Shown: positions 58,201 to 64,000 of the stretch, piece by piece
Layout of the letters: each line of letters begins with the position of its first letter
How positions within the stretch are numbered: position 1 is the stretch's first letter
Origin: Podospora comata
Lineage: Eukaryota; Ascomycota; Sordariomycetes; Sordariales; Podosporaceae
Direction of reading: 5' to 3'
Length of the DNA: 64,000 nucleotides
Assembly (NCBI GenBank): GCA_017354895.1
Contig: CP071499.1
Span: 1,550,001 to 1,614,000, forward strand
Program-made: the position numbers and the translations under genes
Notes under the pieces: generated by a model
The model's input: the letters and a program-made list of their open reading frames with translations, nothing else
What the model was told of the DNA's origin: nothing
The model's database searches: none

Positions 58201-59324
58201 TCCTCCTTGATCGGCGATTCCAGGACGTCTTCGTCGTCGGCAGAACGGCCTTTCTTGGAAACCTTGGACAGTGCCTTGACACTAGAAGGCATTGATGCCA
58301 CAAGTTTGGCAGTCCCGCCTCCAGGAGTCTTGGGACGCCCTGACGCCTCAGCTGAGGGCCTTGGACCGAGCCTTACTTTTGGTTTGGAGTAAGGATACGA
58401 GCTGCTAGGATAGAGGTCAAGCGAGGACATGCGCCTCCCCGCGTTATCGAACGATTGAGCCGGTGAAGAGGGCCTGTCAACACCCGTAAACTGAGGAGGA
58501 TCTCGTCCGTCGGTGAATCTGGAAGCGTCGGGTATCGTGGCAAGATCTGCGTTGAGCTTCACCGGAGGCTGTACAACATATTGGCCCGGAGACCCAGGGC
58601 GATCGTGTTCCTGCACAGTCGATTGTCTTTTGCGATCTCGTTCCTCTTCCTCTTCTTCCTCAGCAATTTCCACCAATCGTCTTCGGCGCAACGAACTGGT
58701 AGAAGATGAAGTCGATCCCGAAGCAGCGTGGAGTGAGCAAGCAGCCGAGAGCTTGGTGTCCTTCAATTCCTTCGCCTCGGTGATCTCAAACACTGTATCG
58801 TGGGGTGAGAAGCGGTCGCAAACAGAATCAAAGTGAACGGTCACCCGCGCTGTCGGTTGTCAATCTTCAGCTGCTCCAACAAAGGCAAGGGAGTGCCCTA
58901 GGAAGGGCGGGGTGAAACAAACCTTGGACCAATCTGGAACAATCCTCAGGCAGGTATTTGATGATGACATTCCGACGCCTGTATCTCAGATATCCGTACA
59001 GCGGCGACTTGTCTGTATACTCTGCTATGTTGTTTCGAATCTCGACAATCCCGCCGGTGCCCTGACCCAGAAGCTCAACTTCATCGCGGCTAGCATACTT
59101 GAGCAGGAACCTGGTGGTTTCAGCATAATGTTAGCAAGCAGTTCCCGGGTAGCTAAGGTAAGTTGGAGGTGTAGCTGAGGGCCAAGGGGCAAAAGTCATG
59201 ACTGGGCGTAATAAGGATTCAGGGATGTGGATTGCTTTCAGGGAACATACCATCCCCCCGCCTCTGCAACGGCTGCTTCATATGCCTCCTTGACTCGCGG
59301 GTCGTCCAATCCATTCAACGACAT
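55234..59324 (-). CDS. ADF-homology (cofilin-type) N-terminal domain protein with long disordered region
   Basis: The model is complement(join(55234..55268,55322..58849,58923..59110,59251..59324)), 1274 residues. The phases fit at all three introns (53, 73 and 140 bp); the last has a perfect TACTAAC branch point. The start MSLNGLDDPRVKEAY is followed by a domain at about 5-135 of ADF-H/coactosin type (FLLKYASRDEVELLGQG, YGYLRYRRRNVIIKYLPED, TVHFDSVCDRFSPHDTVF). A 900-residue disordered, Ser/Pro-rich region follows, with ISPEKARLLKAMKLREKKK near 355. A folded PH-like end (VQFPDNLLWKRRSICLDSQGF) closes the protein, and the 35-bp last exon adds ILTEAYQSHSR. Fungal databases often label this family a GPI-anchored surface glycoprotein, but neither signal peptide nor GPI site is visible. 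An actin-cortex role is inferred. Confidence 0.82.
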
Positions 59325-61769
59325 CTCGGTATACCGCGCCTGTCGAAGGTGGCGCGCCTAGTCACCTCTACCTGCGACCAGAGGATGAAGCGGATGATTG
59401 TGGTTAAACTGGCTTCTCGCTGCCTCGACCGCGATGCCGGCGTGGTGCGGAAGATATAATCAAGAACAAATTCAGGGGTTGTAGGCAAGGCTGAACCGTT
59501 TTTATCGCACGTAGGTGAGCCGCGTCGTCTCCATGGAGTTGATTGGATATATCCGTCTCGAGGCGTTGTGGCAGCCCGGATGTAAGGCGCGCAAGATCAT
59601 GGAACGGGATCTTGGATCGGCGCCAGCGTTGCAGCAGCAGATCAATCCGACAGTCGGCGGTTGCTTGGAAAGCAGCTTGTTTTTCTCTTAAAGAATGAAT
59701 CAGACCACAAGATCCGAGCAAACAGCAAATCTCTTCAACAGTCAAGTTGTCTCAATCTCGAATGGTGGAGCTCCGGGCTTGACCGTTGGCAACGATGTTA
59801 ATTGGGTAATTGAGATCAGATGCAGTTCCGTAACGTGGCTCCGTTGGGCATTCGTTCCAGTGTAGAATTTAGTTGGGTTGGGTAAAGTAGGTGGGAAAGA
59901 AAGAGAAGAATAGGCAATAACACGACAAAAGAGAGCAAGCAATAATTCAATCAAGAAAAAGAAGACGACGAAGTAACCGTAAGTAGAGAGAGAGAGAGAG
60001 AGAGTGTGTGTGTGTGTGTGTGTGTTCGACGAGGGGTGGCAGCAGCAGGACAGAGAACTGAAGCTGTGCCGTTGCTCTCTGCTTGGGATGCGCCTGCTTC
60101 GCAAACGAACTGGGAAAAGGGGGCTCGTCGTGAGAGAGAAAAAAAAATGATTAAGTTAATAATGAGGGGATGCGATCAAAAGGAGGTTGAGAGGCGTCTG
60201 GCGTCTGGCTGCTTGCCGTCGCTCCGTCACGGCGCTCCTCCTGGTGAGATAATTTATCTGCCATTGGCCACTGAATGGACGAGCAGCAAGGGTGGGGAGT
60301 GGGAGACGAGAATGGTCCCAGCACAGGGCATCGTGAGAGTGGGGACCTTGCAGAGGGGTCCAGGAACCAGGCCATAGTGTGAATTTCAGGGGTACCTTCC
60401 AGTCTTGGTCTCTTCTCTCCTCACGCATAACATTTGTTGAAGAACATGGCGTGCTCAGGTAGCATTCTGGGGATAGTCAAGATAGTTAGCCTTCATGAGA
60501 GAGGTTAGGTACACTGAGGAATAGTATGGGCATGGCGTCTTTGTAGCTTCAGAGTACCATGTTTATCTCCCAAGACCAGGTGGGCTGTTGAAATTGGTGA
60601 ATCTCTTCAACTTTCCCAAACTTCAGCTTCAGTCATTTGCTCCTGGAGCCCGAAGGAGGACCCCTGCAGGCCATGCCCGGCACACTTGACCCCTTTGGGA
60701 AACCCCCATCTTCCGTTTCAACGGCGCTAAGTTTCGCCTTGGATTCCACTCCAGTTTGATGTCGAAGGCGACCCGAATTCTAGAAACAGAGGGGCGATTC
60801 TGTACAGAGGAGTAGTTGTCGCTGATTCATCACTGAGAACAGGCACATCACCAACCAAGTCTGACTGCATCGGAACCACATACCATGGGCATCTCGTCCT
60901 TCGTAACAGAGGACGTTGTGGAGTCGGGGATGAAACGTGGTGACAGCTGTGCCATGTGCAGGCGTTTTTAACACCCGGGGATTTTTGTCCCACCACAACC
61001 ACCACCCAACAGCGCGGTATGCACCCACGTTGCATCGTTCGAGAACCTTGGTGTAAACCACAGACACGCTTTGACCTTTGGTGACCGAGATACAGCCCCA
61101 GTTCTTTCTTCCATTCGCCAGCATTATCGTCTTAACTCCTCACATCTTTAATGTTGCAGCCATGAGGGGCCGTGCGTCACGATATCAAGACCAATCATCA
61201 TGAAGTTGTCGAAGAAGGACGGCAGGACACTTGAACGTCGTCTGATGGCCAAGATAAACAATTGGGATTGTTTCGACGGGAGATCTTCCCATGGGATTAT
61301 TGTCACACTTGATTCTGCGGTCGAAGACACAGTCGATCTCTGTGCAGCCTACTATCAGAACGTCGTTTCACGACTTTATACTTTAACTCTACCTACCCTA
61401 TTCACGGCATGCCATATACGCATAGAGTAAAGATCTTACCGGTGTTCAGAGATCATATCTATCCATTCCTCCCGTGGTCTGGGTCTGTCTTATTTCAAGA
61501 TCCAAGCTATTTGGTTGGCATGGTGTGAATTTAAGCATGTAAGGTACGGTACTTAAGTAAAACCTCACTGCTGTAGCTGCTTGCGGCAACGAAGAAAGGG
61601 GAGCAAAAGGGGGAAATATATCAACACCAAAACTGCTCCCATGACCAAGTATCACAAGAACAAAGAACTCATCACAGAGCCGAGCTTACCATGGAAACTA
61701 CTAGGTTATGGTCATTATGTCCTGAACAAATATACTCATGCATGAACAACCTCAGGTCAACAAGCCACT
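59325..61769. other. Intergenic region between ADF-homology and MYND genes
   Basis: Upstream regions of two divergent genes plus a GA/GT microsatellite. Short frames only; no RNA gene recognised. Confidence 0.55.
59985..60024. repeat. Compound GA/GT dinucleotide microsatellite
   Basis: About ten GA units immediately followed by about ten GT units, 660 bp upstream of the ADF-homology gene start. Confidence 0.95.
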
Positions 61770-62748
61770 ATGACAGCTCACCTCTTCATCCCATTCCTCA
61801 CCATGTCCTCCCCCACCCCCTATTGCAACACCTGTAAAAGATCAATCCCCGAAGTAATCCTCCTCCCCTGCACCAACAGCTCCCAAACAACCTACTGCTC
61901 CCGCCTCTGCGAAGACGCAGACCTAGCCACCCACCAAACCGAATGTGACCAACCACCCTCCCCTCTATCATCCCTACACCATCACCACCACCAAGATCTA
62001 CCCTCCATCCCAGAAGAAGAAAACCCCTTCATCCCCTCCCACCCCCTCCCCCTCCGCATAGGAACCCCTCACACCCGCCTCCTAACCAACAAATACCTCC
62101 ACAACCTGCCCCAACAAGGCGTCTTCACCATCCTAATAGACACCTACCGCCTCCACCTCCACGAACAGTTCAAATACGGCGGTCCCGACAATAACACACC
62201 AAAAAAACCTTGCCACCACAACACACCTCAACCACCCGGCCCAGATACCACCACGCTCATCACCCACTTCATCACCCTCGCCTCCTGCCGTCTAAGGCCC
62301 AACCCCCTCCTCCCACCCTGGTGGTCACCCACCAGCCTCAGCACCCTCCTCGACCTAGCCTCCGGTAACCTAACCACCTCCACCACCGCCCTCCTCCCCG
62401 ACACTCCCCCAGAAACAAAGGATTGGCTCAACCTCACCACCCGCCCAGCAATGTCGAAAGAGGAGCTTCGTTCTCGCTACTATTATTCTCATAGTCAAAA
62501 CAATCATCAACAATGAAGCCGAAAATGACAACATCCAGGACGTCAGCAAACCGCCGGGCAGAAACAAACCGAATAGTATCAAAAGGGGCGACTTCATCCT
62601 CCAGCTCCGCTACCTGGCCCAGGTCATCTACGGCTGCCCAACCACAGGCGGCATCTCCTTCAAACCCACCATTGCCCTGCTGGCAGAAATCGAAAAGAGA
62701 AAAGGCTGGGTGGAAGAGAGGCGGTTTTGGGAGTACTTACGGTCTTGA
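61770..62748 (+). CDS. MYND zinc-finger protein with a frame change near its end
   Basis: The frame from the ATG at 61770 (or, in better context, ATG 61803, MSSPTPYCNTC) runs to TGA at 62514-62516. It opens with a MYND-type zinc finger: CNTC, CTNSSQTTYCSRLC and HQTEC supply the paired Cys/His ligands within about 45 residues. The remainder is a helical region (FTILIDTYRLHLHEQ, LLDLASGNL). A second frame, shifted by one and overlapping at 62480, continues with GDFILQLRYLAQVIYG, KPTIALLAEIEKRKGW and RRFWEYLRS to TGA at 62746-62748 and is clearly protein-like. No good GT-AG intron links them, so this is an unseen splice, a real frameshift or a sequence error. MYND fingers bind proline-rich partners. 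The coding strand is extremely C-rich until 62450. Confidence 0.62.
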
Positions 62749-63235
62749 GGTCTTTGACCATATCATGACCTAGGACATGACATTACAAATGCCCCTGCCG
62801 TGTAAATCTGTCAGAATTCAACAAAACTGAACACGGCTCAACAGCTCTATCACACCCAAGAGTAAAAAACAACTTTAGCAATCACACCTGCACAAGGGTC
62901 ACCCAAACGGCACGCACATAATATGTTCATACCTAACAAAACGAAGCACATCCCCCCCTTCATCATCTACATGCCTTCCGTTTTCGCTAAGATTATCAAA
63001 AAACATAAAAACATTCGCGGCTTCTCTCCCCCATCCCAAAGACCCATTTTCTTTGCTTCAATAACAACCCTTCATGTGTCTTCTACCCTCTCAAATCCCC
63101 ATCACGGCCCTCCTGTGGCCCCATTACACTTTCAGCCATGCAACTTCCTTCACCCTTCAGCTCCATCCGATCACTTTTTCACCTCTCAAAAACACCCCTC
63201 CTCTGTGGATGCCACCACCGCCGTCGGGTATTCTC
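62749..63235. other. Intergenic region between convergent MYND and PP2C genes
   Basis: 487 bp of 3' flanks; nothing recognised. Confidence 0.5.
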
Positions 63236-64000
63236 CTAAGACTTGGCCAGCGGCGGGTTAGAACCCATCGCCGGTTCGGCCAACGGCGGTGCCGGCTCCG
63301 TCAAATCCGGGACCTCAACATCTGATCGAGTCCCATCAACAACCACCGCATCCTTCGTGCCGTTACCCTCCACCGAGTTCACCACAGCCTGACTCGACTC
63401 CTCCTCAACAGAACCCTCAATTGCCGTCGGTGTAAAGTCCGCTTCCGCTTCTAGTTTAGCAGGGTCACGGCCGTGTCCAAAATTACTGGCCGAGATACCA
63501 ACCGCGGGCGTGTTTCCTTCAGCAATCTTGGCTTTCGTCTCATTGATAATCTTTTCTGCCTCGCTGAGCTTGCCCGAGGCAGACGCACTGTCCCCCTCGA
63601 CGCCAATCTCCTTGCTGGATTGCTGGTCGAGAGTGCCCTGCTTGTCAAAGCGGACGATCATACAAGAGAGGTTGTCAGTACTGAAGCGAGCAAGAGCGTG
63701 GTCAACAAGTTGTTTCGCTGCCGCACCGGGGTCCATCGTGTTGCGGACAAGGTCGACAGCCTCTTGATCTGAGGCAACGTCCCACAACTGCAGGATATAC
63801 GTTAGCATGCATGGTACTTGTAGGGCAGGATTAGACCTATAAACTTACCCCATCACAAGCAATAATGATAAACTCATCTTCATTTGGCTGCAAAACAGTC
63901 TCCGTAGTGTACGGGTGTCCTGTCACCAACTCCTTCATGTATGTGTCGCCCAACGCGCGAGTGACAGCAAGGACACCGTTCACGCGGTTGTTCAATATCA
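63236..64000 (-). CDS. PTC1: PP2C serine/threonine phosphatase, Ptc1-like, C-terminal part (cut by window edge)
   Basis: The model is complement(join(63236..63787,63849..>64000)), with the 5' part outside the window. The visible exon gives [15 protein letters not shown] and then [20 protein letters not shown] across a 61-bp intron (GTAAGT donor, CTAAC branch, CAG acceptor). It goes on to [12 protein letters not shown]. These are the metal-binding aspartate blocks of PP2C phosphatases, closest from memory to yeast Ptc1, which dephosphorylates the HOG-pathway MAPK. About 130 residues of low-complexity acidic Ala/Glu/Pro sequence follow the catalytic domain; yeast Ptc1 lacks this extension. The stop is TAG at 63236-63238. 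The paralogue assignment (Ptc1 rather than Ptc2/3) is likely but not certain. Confidence 0.88.
63788..63848 (-). other. Intron in PP2C phosphatase gene
   Basis: 61-bp intron with GTAAGT donor, GCTAAC branch point and CTGCAG acceptor. It splits the conserved CDG-LWD motif between Gly and Leu. Confidence 0.9.

Overview
The window looks like nuclear DNA of a filamentous ascomycete, most likely a Sordariomycete close to Sordariales. The reasons are the gene set (velvet regulator, HET-domain protein, DUF6594 protein, fungal Rrp5, NAD-specific glutamate dehydrogenase), many short introns of 50-75 bp with GTAAGT-type donors and CTAAC/CTGAC branch points, and a gene relic carrying changes of the kind left by repeat-induced point mutation. 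No rRNA or tRNA gene, CRISPR array or intact transposon was recognised. All assignments come from reading the sequence and recalling protein families; no database search was possible.

Layout. 1-1840 (-): 5' part of NAD-specific glutamate dehydrogenase, cut by the window edge. 1841-7622: 5.8 kb with no convincing gene. 7623-9129 (+): kynureninase, convergent with a HET-domain gene at 9196-11127 (-). 11.6-17.9 kb: an accessory patch of very small genes. At least four paralogues share an N-terminal MC...CGC cysteine signature and several share a C-terminal PWW tail; one copy is broken, one tail is an orphan, and a small two-helix membrane peptide lies among them. 18357-19298 (+): beta-hydroxyacid dehydrogenase. 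19411-23938 (-) and 24556-27090 (+): a divergent pair made of a 1355-residue membrane protein of unknown family (8 exons) and an 844-residue protein with an internal Hint (hedgehog/intein-type) module. 27955-29592: decayed F-box gene. 29901-31516 (-): DUF6594 membrane protein. 31.5-40.9 kb: 9.4 kb without a recognisable gene, leading into a velvet regulator (VelC type) at 40879-42444 (+) whose leader holds two short upstream ORFs.

The right third is housekeeping. RRP5 (44423-49880, -) is divergent from an alpha/beta-hydrolase-like protein (50979-53798, +). Then come an ADF-homology actin-binding-type protein with a long disordered region (55234-59324, -), a MYND zinc-finger protein whose frame shifts near its end (61770-62748, +), and the 3' part of a Ptc1-like PP2C phosphatase (63236 to the edge, -).

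The most unusual items are the CGC/PWW mini-gene cluster beside the HET gene and the Hint protein paired head-to-head with a large membrane protein. Several genes also show a sharp change from C-rich to G-rich coding strand along their length.
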